Assembly (NCBI GenBank): GCA_007119835.1
Contig: SKOX01000037.1
Location: forward strand, 1-15,850
DNA length: 15,850 nt
Source: Paracoccaceae bacterium
GTDB taxonomy: Bacteria > Pseudomonadota > Alphaproteobacteria > Rhodobacterales > Rhodobacteraceae
Direction: 5' to 3'
In this document: positions 8,144 to 14,419 of the stretch, piece after piece
How the letters are laid out: each line of letters starts with the position of its first letter
How positions within the stretch are numbered: the stretch's first letter is position 1
Notes under the pieces: model-generated
The model's database searches: none
What the model saw: only the letters and a program-made list of their open reading frames with translations
Told to the model about the DNA's origin: nothing
Made by a program: the position numbers and the translations under genes

Positions 8144-8880
8144 GCCTCGCCGGCAGGACGGCCGTCGTCACCGGCGGCGGCAGCGGCGTCGGCGCCGCCA
8201 TCGGGCGGGCGCTCGCCGAGGCCGGCGCCGATGTCTGGATCAGCGGCCGCAGCGAGGTGCCGCTCGCCCGCCTGTCCGAGGCGGCGGGCCTCCGCCACGT
8301 CGTCGCCGACGTCACCGACGAGGCGAGCGTCCGCCACCTCTTCGAGACCGTGGGCCCCGCCGACATCGTCGTCGCCAGCGCCGGCGCCGCCACCTCGGCC
8401 CCCGTCCGCCGCACCACCCTTGCCGCCTGGCACGAGATGCTGGCGGTGAACCTCACCGGCACCTTCCTCACCTTCCGCGAGGCGCTCGCGAGGATGCCGG
8501 CCGGACGCGGCCGGCTCGTCGCCATCGCCTCGGTCGCGAGCCTGCGCGGCGACGCCTACGTCGCGGCCTACACGGCTGCCAAGCACGGCGTTCTCGGCCT
8601 CGTCCGCTCCCTCGCCAAGGAGACCGCGAAGGACGGCATCACCGTCAACGCCCTCTGCCCCGGCTACATCGACACGCCGATGACGGACCGCACCATCGCC
8701 AACATCGCCGCGAGGACCGGCATGAGCGCGGCGGACGCCCGCGCGCGGCTCGAGCGGGCGAACCCGACCGGCCGCCTCGTGCGTCCGCACGAGGTCGCCG
8801 GCGCCGTCCTCTGGCTCGCCTCCGACGCCGCGGCGATGGTCACCGGCCAGGGCATCGCCATCTCGGGCGGCGAGCCGTGA
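8140..8880 (+). CDS. short-chain dehydrogenase/reductase (SDR), probable hydroxyacyl-CoA or ring-ketone oxidoreductase
   Basis: 246 aa, classical SDR length. The cofactor motif TGGGSGVG is at residues 11-18 and the catalytic triad is Ser131, Tyr144 and Lys148 (YTAAK). The PG motif ([11 protein letters not shown]) and a C-terminal ITGG-like end (GIAISGGEP) are in place. After the second beta strand the residues are SGRS, which leans to NADP(H), though this is not decisive. The GTG start overlaps the monooxygenase-reductase stop as GTGA, and the stop overlaps the MarR start as GTGA, so it is coupled on both sides. Its likely role is interconversion of an alcohol and ketone on the dearomatised or ring-opened CoA ester, for instance at the 5-oxo position or in a beta-oxidation step. 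That role is inferred from position. Confidence 0.9.
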   Translation: MSLAGRTAVVTGGGSGVGAAIGRALAEAGADVWISGRSEVPLARLSEAAGLRHVVADVTDEASVRHLFETVGPADIVVASAGAATSAPVRRTTLAAWHEMLAVNLTGTFLTFREALARMPAGRGRLVAIASVASLRGDAYVAAYTAAKHGVLGLVRSLAKETAKDGITVNALCPGYIDTPMTDRTIANIAARTGMSAADARARLERANPTGRLVRPHEVAGAVLWLASDAAAMVTGQGIAISGGEP

Positions 8881-9377
8881 GCCGCACGGACGATCTCGCC
8901 GCCACGGCCGACGTCGCGACCGCACGCCTTCGCGCCTGGCTGAAGCTCCTCAAGCTGGCCCGCGCCGTCTCGGGCGACCTGCGCGAGCGCCTGCGCACCG
9001 GCCACGCCACCACCCTGCCGCAATTCGACGTCATGGCCGCGCTCTACCGCGCCGAGCAGGGCCTCACCATGAGCGCGCTCTCCGAGGCGCTGATGGTCTC
9101 GAACGGCAACGTCACCGGCATCGTCGAGCGCCTCGTCGCGGATGGCCTCGTCGTGCGCGTCCCCGTCGAGGGCGACCGGCGCGCCACGCTCGTGCGGCTC
9201 ACCACCCGCGGCCGCGAGGGCTTCGCCGCCATGGCGGCCGTCCACCGCGGCTGGGTCTCCGACGCACTCGGCGGCCTGACCACAGGCGAGGCCGAGCAGC
9301 TCACCGCCCTTCTCGACAAGGCCCGACCGACCGAAGCCCGGCCGGCTGGAACCCGACCGACCGAGGCAGGACCATGA
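8877..9377 (+). CDS. MarR-family transcriptional regulator
   Basis: 166 aa with a winged-helix core. [31 protein letters not shown] covers the helix-turn-helix, followed by [16 protein letters not shown], the recognition helix and the wing with the conserved Asp-Arg pair ([12 protein letters not shown]). MarR proteins dimerise and usually release DNA when a small aromatic acid or aroyl-CoA binds. The gene lies in the middle of the operon, coupled on both sides (GTGA upstream, ATGA downstream), so it would be co-expressed with the enzymes and probably autoregulates. The obvious target is the palindrome at 5771-5785. The last roughly 18 residues are a Pro/Arg/Thr-rich tail that repeats RPTEA, unusual for the family and probably disordered. 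Effector identity is unknown. Confidence 0.9.
   Translation: MSRTDDLAATADVATARLRAWLKLLKLARAVSGDLRERLRTGHATTLPQFDVMAALYRAEQGLTMSALSEALMVSNGNVTGIVERLVADGLVVRVPVEGDRRATLVRLTTRGREGFAAMAAVHRGWVSDALGGLTTGEAEQLTALLDKARPTEARPAGTRPTEAGP
9322..9364 (+). repeat. 30-nt-period direct repeat in the MarR C-terminal tail
   Basis: The 13-mer CCCGACCGACCGA occurs at 9322-9334 and again at 9352-9364. Each copy is itself made of GACC units, and the spacing of 30 nt (ten codons) keeps the frame, producing RPTEA twice. A third, diverged copy lies between them (CCCGGCCGGCTGGA). This looks like local slippage-type growth of the gene's 3' end, just before the start of the crotonase gene. Confidence 0.7.
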
Positions 9378-10168
9378 CCAGGCAGCACTTCCTCTGGGAG
9401 GAAAAGAACGGCATCGCCCGCATCCGCCTCGCCCGCCCCGAGCGCAAGAACCCCCTCACCTTCGAGAGCTATGCCGAGCTGCGCGACACCTTCCGCGCCC
9501 TGCCCTATCGCGACGACCTCCACGCCGTCGTCCTCCTGCCGAACGGCGGCAACTTCTGCTCCGGCGGCGACGTCCATGACATCATCGGCCCGCTGGTCGG
9601 CATGGACATGAAGGGCCTGCTCGCCTTCACCCGCATGACCGGCGACCTCGTCAAGGCGATGCTCCATTGCGGCAAGCCCGTCATCGCGGCGGTCGACGGC
9701 GTCGCGGTCGGCGCCGGGGCGATCATCGCCATGGCCTCCGACCTCCGCCTCGCGACGCCCGCCGCGAAATGCGCCTTTCTCTTCACCCGCGTCGGCCTCG
9801 CCGGCTGCGACATGGGCGCCTGCGCGATGCTCCCGCGCATCATCGGCCAGGGCCGCGCCGCCGAGCTTCTCTACACCGGCCGCACGATGTCCGCCGAGGA
9901 GGGCCATGCCTGGGGCTTCTGGAACCGCCTCGTCGACCCGGACGCCCTCGAGGCCGAAGCCCTCGCCCTCGCCGAGCGCATCGTCTCGGGCCCGACCTTC
10001 GCGCAGGGCATGACCAAGACCATGCTGAACCAGGAATGGTCGATGTCCCTCGACCAGGCGATCGAGGCCGAGGCCCAGGCCCAGGCGATCTGCATGCAGA
10101 CCCGCGACTTCGAGCGCGCCTACCGCGCCTTCGTCGCCAAGGAAAAGCCGGTCTTCGAGGGGAACTGA
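9374..10168 (+). CDS. enoyl-CoA hydratase/isomerase (crotonase)-superfamily protein with atypical active site
   Basis: 264 aa, normal crotonase length. The oxyanion-hole segments are present: NFCSGGD (60-66) and GVAVGAGA (109-116). However, the two glutamates that make enoyl-CoA hydratase work (Glu144 and Glu164 of the rat enzyme) fall on Ile117 and Arg139 here. Asp146 in GCDMG is near where some crotonases carry an alternative catalytic acid. It is therefore probably not a simple hydratase. Crotonase folds also perform C-C hydrolysis, including ring opening (BadI, BoxC, Oah/BamA types), isomerisation and thioester chemistry, and ring cleavage would be the missing step in this operon. It overlaps MarR (ATGA) and the acyl-CoA dehydrogenase (TGATG). 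The fold is certain; the reaction is open. Confidence 0.9.
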   Translation: MTRQHFLWEEKNGIARIRLARPERKNPLTFESYAELRDTFRALPYRDDLHAVVLLPNGGNFCSGGDVHDIIGPLVGMDMKGLLAFTRMTGDLVKAMLHCGKPVIAAVDGVAVGAGAIIAMASDLRLATPAAKCAFLFTRVGLAGCDMGACAMLPRIIGQGRAAELLYTGRTMSAEEGHAWGFWNRLVDPDALEAEALALAERIVSGPTFAQGMTKTMLNQEWSMSLDQAIEAEAQAQAICMQTRDFERAYRAFVAKEKPVFEGN

Positions 10169-11307
10169 TGCCGGACCGCGCCTTCCTCTCCTGGCCCTTC
10201 CTCGAGGATCGCCACCGCGCGCTCGCCGATGCGCTCGATGCCTGGTGCACGGCCCACCTCCCCGTCGACCACGCCGACACCGACGCCGCCTGCCGCGCCC
10301 TCGTCCGTGCCCTCGGCGAGGCCGGCTGGCTCCGCCATACCGCCGCCGACGCGGGCACGAGCCTCGACGTCCGCACCCTCGCCCTGATGCGCGAGACGCT
10401 CGCCCGCCACGATGCGCTCGCCGACTTCGCCTTCGCCATGCAGGGCCTCGGCATGGGCGCCGTCACCCTCTTCGGCAGTCCCGAGCAGCGCGCGCATCTC
10501 GACCGCACCCGCGACGGCCACGCCATCGCCGCCTTCGCCCTCACCGAGCCGCGCTCGGGCTCCGACGTCGCCGCCATCGAAACCACGGCGACACGCGACG
10601 GCGCCGCCTGGATCCTCGACGGCGAGAAGACCTGGATCTCGAACGGCGGCATCGCCGACCTCTACACCGTCTTCGCCCGCACCGGAGAGGCCCCCGGCGC
10701 CCGCGGCCTCTCCGCCTTCCTCGTGCCCGCCGACACCCCCGGCCTCACGATCGCCGAGCGGCTCGAGACCATCGCTCCTCACCCCCTCGCCCGCCTCCGC
10801 TTCGAGGGCTGCCGCCTCCCCGCCTCCACGCTGATCGGCCTGCCGGGCGAAGGCTTCAAGATCGCGATGTCCGTCCTCGACGTCTTCCGCACCACCGTCG
10901 GCGCGGCCGCCCTCGGCTTCGCCCGCCGCGCCCTCGACCTCGCGCTCGACCGCGCCCGCGACCGCCGCCTCTTCGGGGCCCCGATGGGCGACCTCCAGAT
11001 GGTGCAGGGCCACATCGCCGACATGGCGCTCGCCGTCGACGCCTCCGCCCTCCTCGTCTACCGCGCTGCCTGGACCAAGGACATGGGCGCCCCCCGCGTC
11101 ACCCGCGAAGCCGCCATGGCCAAGCTCCACGCGACCGAAAGCGCGCAGGAGGTGATCGACAAGGCCGTGCAGCTCCACGGCGGCGATGGCGTCCGCGCCG
11201 GCCACCCGGTCGAGGCGCTCTACCGCGAGATCCGCGCGCTCCGCATCTACGAGGGCGCCTCCGACGTGCAGAAGATCGTCATCGCCCGGGCGACGCTCGG
11301 CGCATAA
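10168..11307 (+). CDS. acyl-CoA dehydrogenase
   Basis: 379 aa, a typical single-domain-set ACAD. The FAD/substrate signatures [13 protein letters not shown] and [11 protein letters not shown] lie in the middle domain. The C-terminal helical domain has QLHGGDGV and the catalytic base Glu362 in [11 protein letters not shown], the position used by short- and medium-chain enzymes. It introduces a C2-C3 double bond in an acyl-CoA using FAD and passes electrons to ETF. The ATG overlaps the crotonase stop (TGATG). In this operon it probably oxidises the alicyclic or ring-opened dicarboxyl-CoA produced after dearomatisation, since no long-chain genes are nearby. Its codons become very C-rich toward the 3' part, as in the neighbouring genes, so there is no sign of recent transfer. 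Confidence 0.93.
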   Translation: MPDRAFLSWPFLEDRHRALADALDAWCTAHLPVDHADTDAACRALVRALGEAGWLRHTAADAGTSLDVRTLALMRETLARHDALADFAFAMQGLGMGAVTLFGSPEQRAHLDRTRDGHAIAAFALTEPRSGSDVAAIETTATRDGAAWILDGEKTWISNGGIADLYTVFARTGEAPGARGLSAFLVPADTPGLTIAERLETIAPHPLARLRFEGCRLPASTLIGLPGEGFKIAMSVLDVFRTTVGAAALGFARRALDLALDRARDRRLFGAPMGDLQMVQGHIADMALAVDASALLVYRAAWTKDMGAPRVTREAAMAKLHATESAQEVIDKAVQLHGGDGVRAGHPVEALYREIRALRIYEGASDVQKIVIARATLGA

Positions 11308-11321
11308 CCAGGGAGAGAGAC

Positions 11322-11768
11322 ATGGACCTCGACGGCGGCATCACCCGGGAAGGGGACGGCTTTGCCGGCACCGAATGGTCGATCCTCGGCCAGCGCTACT
11401 TCCCGAAGGCGGTCTGCGACTCGACCTTCGCCTTCGAGACGAATTCCGAGCCGGGACAGTTCGTCCCCGTCCACGTCCACCCGACGCAGGACGAGTTCAT
11501 CCTCGTCCAGGAAGGCGAGCTCGCGGTGAAGCTCGACGGCAGCTGGCACACGGCGAAGGCGGGCGATCTGGTGCGCATGCCCCGCGGCGTTCCGCACGGC
11601 TACTTCAACAAGTCCGACAAACCGGCCCGCGCCCTCTTCTGGGTCTCGCCAGCGGGCAAGCTCAAGGATCTCTTCGACGCGCTCCACGAGGTCACGGACG
11701 CAGACGAGGCCGTGCGGCTCTCGGCGCTCCACGACGTCGACTTCCTGCCGTCCGAGGCGAACGAGTAA
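11322..11768 (+). CDS. small cupin protein, catabolic-arm paralogue
   Basis: 148 aa, one cupin barrel. Both motifs are perfect: His51, His53 and Glu58 in motif 1 (45-65) and His92 in motif 2 (81-96), so a bound divalent metal is expected. The phrases SILGQRYFPK, HVHPTQDE, GDLVRMPRGVPHGYFNKS and FWVSPAGKL align with the left-arm cupin at 496-951 without a gap through motif 2, and roughly half the positions look identical. A strong ribosome site (GGGAGAG) lies in the 14-nt gap after the dehydrogenase, so unlike most genes here it is translated independently and perhaps more strongly. No signal peptide. Sitting between the acyl-CoA dehydrogenase and the CoA ligase, it is probably a pathway enzyme (isomerase, lyase or oxygenase), but no specific function can be assigned. 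Confidence 0.88.
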   Translation: MDLDGGITREGDGFAGTEWSILGQRYFPKAVCDSTFAFETNSEPGQFVPVHVHPTQDEFILVQEGELAVKLDGSWHTAKAGDLVRMPRGVPHGYFNKSDKPARALFWVSPAGKLKDLFDALHEVTDADEAVRLSALHDVDFLPSEANE

Positions 11769-11778
11769 GGCGCCTGCC

Positions 11779-13395
11779 ATGCACCCCTCCGCCCACATGG
11801 ACACCTTCGCCCGGGACAACCTGCCCCCGCCGGAGCTCTGGCCCGATCTCCGGCTTGACCGCTTCGACTACCCGGCGCGCCTCAATGCCGGCGTCGAGCT
11901 CACCGACCGGATGGTGGAGCGGGGCTTCGGCGACCATACCGCCCTGATCGGCAACGGCCGCCGGCGCACCTACAAGGAGCTCGCCGACTGGACCAACCGC
12001 ATTGCCCACGCGCTGAAGGAGGATTACGGGCTCCAGCCGGGCAACCGCGTGCTGATCCGCTCGGCGAACAATCCGGCGATGGTCGCCTGCTGGCTCGGCG
12101 CGACCAAGGCCGGCGCCGTCGTCGTCAACACCATGCCGATGCTGCGCGCGGGCGAACTCGCCAAGATCGTCGACAAGGCCCGCGTCAGCCTCGCCCTCTG
12201 CGACACCCGCCTGATGGACGAGCTCGTCATCTGCGCCAAGGATTCCGCCACCCTCACCAAGGTCGTCGGCTTCGACGGCACGGCGAACCACGACGCCGAG
12301 CTCGACCGGATCGCCCTCAACAAGCCAGTCCGCTTCCAGGCCGTCGACACCGCCCAGGACGACGTCGCGCTGCTCGGGTTCACCTCCGGCACGACCGGAG
12401 AGCCGAAGGCGACGATGCACTTCCACCGCGATCTCCTGATCATCGCCGACGGCTATGCCCGCGAGGTGCTCGGCGTCACACCCGACGACGTCTTCGTCGG
12501 CTCGCCGCCGCTCGCCTTCACCTTCGGCCTCGGCGGCCTCGCGGTCTTTCCGCTGCGCTTCGGCGCTGCCGCAGCACTCCTCGAGAACGCCAGTCCGCCG
12601 AACCTCATCGACATCATCCAGCAATACAAGGCGACGGTCTGCTTCACCGCGCCCACCGCCTACCGCGCAATGCTGAAGGCGATGGACGAAGGCGCCGACC
12701 TCACCTCCCTGCGCTGCGCCGTCTCCGCGGGCGAGACCCTGCCCGCCCCCGTCTACGAGGAATGGCTGGCGAAGATCGGCAAGCCGATACTCGATGGCAT
12801 CGGCTCGACCGAGATGCTCCACATCTTCATCTCGAACCGCCTCGGCGATGCCCGGCCCGCCACCACCGGCCGCCCGGTCACCGGCTACGAGGCGAAGGTC
12901 GTGGACGAGGACATGAACGAGGTCCCCCCGGGCGAGATCGGGCGCCTCGCCGTGCGCGGTCCGACAGGTTGCCGCTATCTCGCCGACCGTCGGCAGAAGG
13001 CCTATGTGCGCGAGGGGTGGAACCTGACGGGCGACTCGTTCAGCCAGGACGCGGAGGGCTACTTCCACTTCGCCGCCCGTTCGGACGACATAATCGTCTC
13101 GGGCGGCTACAACATCGCCGGGCCGGAGGTCGAGGCGGCGCTGCTCAAGCACGACGCGGTCCTCGAATGCGGCGTGATCGGCCTGCCCGACGAGGAGCGC
13201 GGCGAGTGCGTCGCGGCCTTCGTGGTTGCCGCCGCCGGCCACGAACCGGGCGAGGCGCTGGCGAAAGCGCTGCAGGAGCACGTCAAGGCGACGATCGCCC
13301 CCTACAAGTATCCCCGCCGCGTCACCTTCATCGAGGCGCTGCCCAAGACCGCGACCGGCAAGGTCCAGCGTTTCCGCCTCAAGGACCAGGCATGA
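11779..13395 (+). CDS. benzoate / 2-aminobenzoate-CoA ligase family, AMP-forming
   Basis: 538 aa, matching aryl-CoA ligases. The phosphate-binding loop FTSGTTGEPKA starts at residue 201; the adenine motif IGSTEMLHIF, the hinge region NLTGDSFSQD and the C-terminal acceptor motif YNIAGPEVEAAL follow in order. The catalytic lysine is Lys528 in TATGKVQRF. It adenylates an aromatic carboxylate with ATP and transfers it to CoA, the entry step of the pathway. The IGSTEMLHIFISNRLGD stretch and overall length resemble benzoate- and anthranilate-CoA ligases (EC 6.2.1.25/6.2.1.32). The ATG at 11779 has only a weak AAGG; an ATG at 11797 is an alternative. Ring specificity (amino, hydroxy or plain benzoate) cannot be read reliably. 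It overlaps the thioesterase start by ATGA. Confidence 0.93.
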   Translation: MHPSAHMDTFARDNLPPPELWPDLRLDRFDYPARLNAGVELTDRMVERGFGDHTALIGNGRRRTYKELADWTNRIAHALKEDYGLQPGNRVLIRSANNPAMVACWLGATKAGAVVVNTMPMLRAGELAKIVDKARVSLALCDTRLMDELVICAKDSATLTKVVGFDGTANHDAELDRIALNKPVRFQAVDTAQDDVALLGFTSGTTGEPKATMHFHRDLLIIADGYAREVLGVTPDDVFVGSPPLAFTFGLGGLAVFPLRFGAAAALLENASPPNLIDIIQQYKATVCFTAPTAYRAMLKAMDEGADLTSLRCAVSAGETLPAPVYEEWLAKIGKPILDGIGSTEMLHIFISNRLGDARPATTGRPVTGYEAKVVDEDMNEVPPGEIGRLAVRGPTGCRYLADRRQKAYVREGWNLTGDSFSQDAEGYFHFAARSDDIIVSGGYNIAGPEVEAALLKHDAVLECGVIGLPDEERGECVAAFVVAAAGHEPGEALAKALQEHVKATIAPYKYPRRVTFIEALPKTATGKVQRFRLKDQA

Positions 13396-13826
13396 GCACC
13401 GCGCCCGAGCTCTACCGCCGCCCGTTCAAGGTGATGTTCCAGCATTGCGACCCGGCGGGGATCGTCTTCTACCCCCGCTATTTCGAGATGATCAACGCCA
13501 CGGTCGAGGACTGGTTCGAGGAGCGGCTCGGCTGCGCCTTCGCCGACATGCATGGCGGGCGCGGCTTCGGCATCCCGGCCGCCCAGGTCTCGGCCCGCTT
13601 CCTGCGGCCGTCGCGGCTCGGGGACGTGCTCGACGTGCGGCTGGGGCTCGCGCGGCTGGGCCGCTGCGCGATGGACCTGAAGCTGACGGCCTACGGTCCC
13701 GACGGGCCGAGGGTCGAGGCGGACCTGACCATCGTCAGCGTAAATGCCGCCTCCCTCCGGCCGATGCCCTGGCCCGCCGACATCCGAGCGCGGGTCGAGA
13801 CGGATGCAACCGAAGGAGCCGCCTGA
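13392..13826 (+). CDS. hotdog-fold acyl-CoA thioesterase, 4-hydroxybenzoyl-CoA thioesterase type
   Basis: 144 aa. The N-terminal signature HCDPAGIVFYPRYFEM contains the catalytic Asp20, equivalent to Asp17 of the Pseudomonas 4-hydroxybenzoyl-CoA thioesterase, followed by the usual long helix (ATVEDWFEERLG). It hydrolyses aryl- or acyl-CoA to free acid and CoA in the cytosol. It overlaps the ligase stop (ATGA) and is followed by the Rid gene (TGATG). For a salicylate route it would release gentisate from gentisyl-CoA. For an anthranilate route it more plausibly rescues CoA from dead-end products such as 5-hydroxyanthraniloyl-CoA that escape the reductase domain. Family assignment is firm; which thioester it prefers is inference. 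Confidence 0.92.
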   Translation: MSTAPELYRRPFKVMFQHCDPAGIVFYPRYFEMINATVEDWFEERLGCAFADMHGGRGFGIPAAQVSARFLRPSRLGDVLDVRLGLARLGRCAMDLKLTAYGPDGPRVEADLTIVSVNAASLRPMPWPADIRARVETDATEGAA

Positions 13827-14218
13827 TGCAGATCCTCCACCCGCCCGGCTGGGCGCCGGCCCGCGGCTATTCGAACGGCATCGTCGCGCGCGGGCGGCTG
13901 GTCTTTGTCGGCGGCCAGATCGGCTGGACCGGCGCGCAGGTCTTCGAGACCCGCGACTTCGTCGAGCAGGCCGAGCAGGCCCTGCGCAACATCCTCGCGG
14001 TGCTCGCCGAGGCGGAGGGCGGGCCCGAGCATGTCGTGCGGCTGACCTGGTACGTGGTCGATCGGGAGGCCTATCTCGCCTCGCAGAAGCAACTCGGCGC
14101 GGCCTACCGGCGGGTGATGGGGCGGCACTTTCCGGCGATGACCATGGTCCAGGTCACGGCGCTCGCCGAGGCGGAGGCGCTGATCGAGATAGAGGCGACG
14201 GCGGTCATCCCCGAGTGA
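13826..14218 (+). CDS. Rid (YjgF/YER057c/UK114) family protein lacking the catalytic arginine
   Basis: 130 aa, standard Rid length with the family pattern: GYSNGIVARGRLVFVGGQIG at the N-terminus and ALIEIEATAVIPE at the end. Canonical RidA uses Arg105 (in FPARS) to hydrolyse imines and enamines; here the aligned segment reads FPAMTMVQV, with Met105. It therefore belongs to one of the arginine-less Rid subgroups, which generally lack 2-aminoacrylate deaminase activity. A Rid-family enzyme, 2-aminomuconate deaminase, works in another amino-aromatic pathway. A role on the enamine 2-amino-5-oxocyclohexenecarbonyl-CoA or its descendants is attractive and supports anthranilate as the substrate. Last gene of the operon, coupled to the thioesterase by TGATG. 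Confidence 0.92.
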   Translation: MQILHPPGWAPARGYSNGIVARGRLVFVGGQIGWTGAQVFETRDFVEQAEQALRNILAVLAEAEGGPEHVVRLTWYVVDREAYLASQKQLGAAYRRVMGRHFPAMTMVQVTALAEAEALIEIEATAVIPE

Positions 14219-14419
14219 CGCCGGCGAGGGCCGCCAGGGCGTAGCGTTGCCAGGTGCGGCATGGTGTCAAATCATTAATATGGATCGACTTCCTGTCGTC
14301 GCGTTAGCCTGCAGCTCGCCTGATCCGGCGGCCATCGCACCTCGGGCGGGAGGCGCGCCCTCCTCGGCGGGACGAGCCCGCGCTCGTCGGGCGCCGCCGA
14401 CGCCTGCGCGCCGGTGGGG
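14219..14419. other. convergent intergenic region
   Basis: 201 bp between the end of the catabolic operon and the end of the convergent FadB-like gene. It contains one short A/T-rich island (about 14266-14284, ATCATTAATATGG), unusual for the window, and a G/C-rich hairpin at 14364-14400. No reading frame here looks coding: the translations are Arg/Pro/Ala-rich, as expected for random GC-rich sequence. Confidence 0.6.
14364..14400. terminator. candidate bidirectional terminator hairpin
   Basis: TCGGCGG-GACGAGC, loop CCGC, then GCTCGTC, a five-base bulge (GGGCG) and CCGCCGA. The 7 + 7 bp stem is perfect apart from the bulge. It sits between two convergent genes, 20 bp from the stop of the minus-strand gene. 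No U-run follows on either strand, so it is not a textbook intrinsic terminator; it may act as an mRNA end-protecting structure. Confidence 0.4.

Noticed and set aside
8088..8876. N-terminal extension of the MarR frame.
   Set aside because: It is an Arg-rich shadow of the SDR in another frame. The GTG at 8877 with the GTGA overlap gives a normal MarR length.
10120..11205. A 361-codon open frame antisense to the acyl-CoA dehydrogenase.
   Set aside because: Gly/Ala/Glu-rich mirror composition with no motifs. The sense-strand dehydrogenase is unambiguous.
11692..13281. A 529-codon open frame antisense to the CoA ligase.
   Set aside because: No recognisable domain and a Gly/Ala/Glu/Val-rich composition typical of the antisense of a GC3-rich gene. 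The ligase on the other strand has all family motifs.
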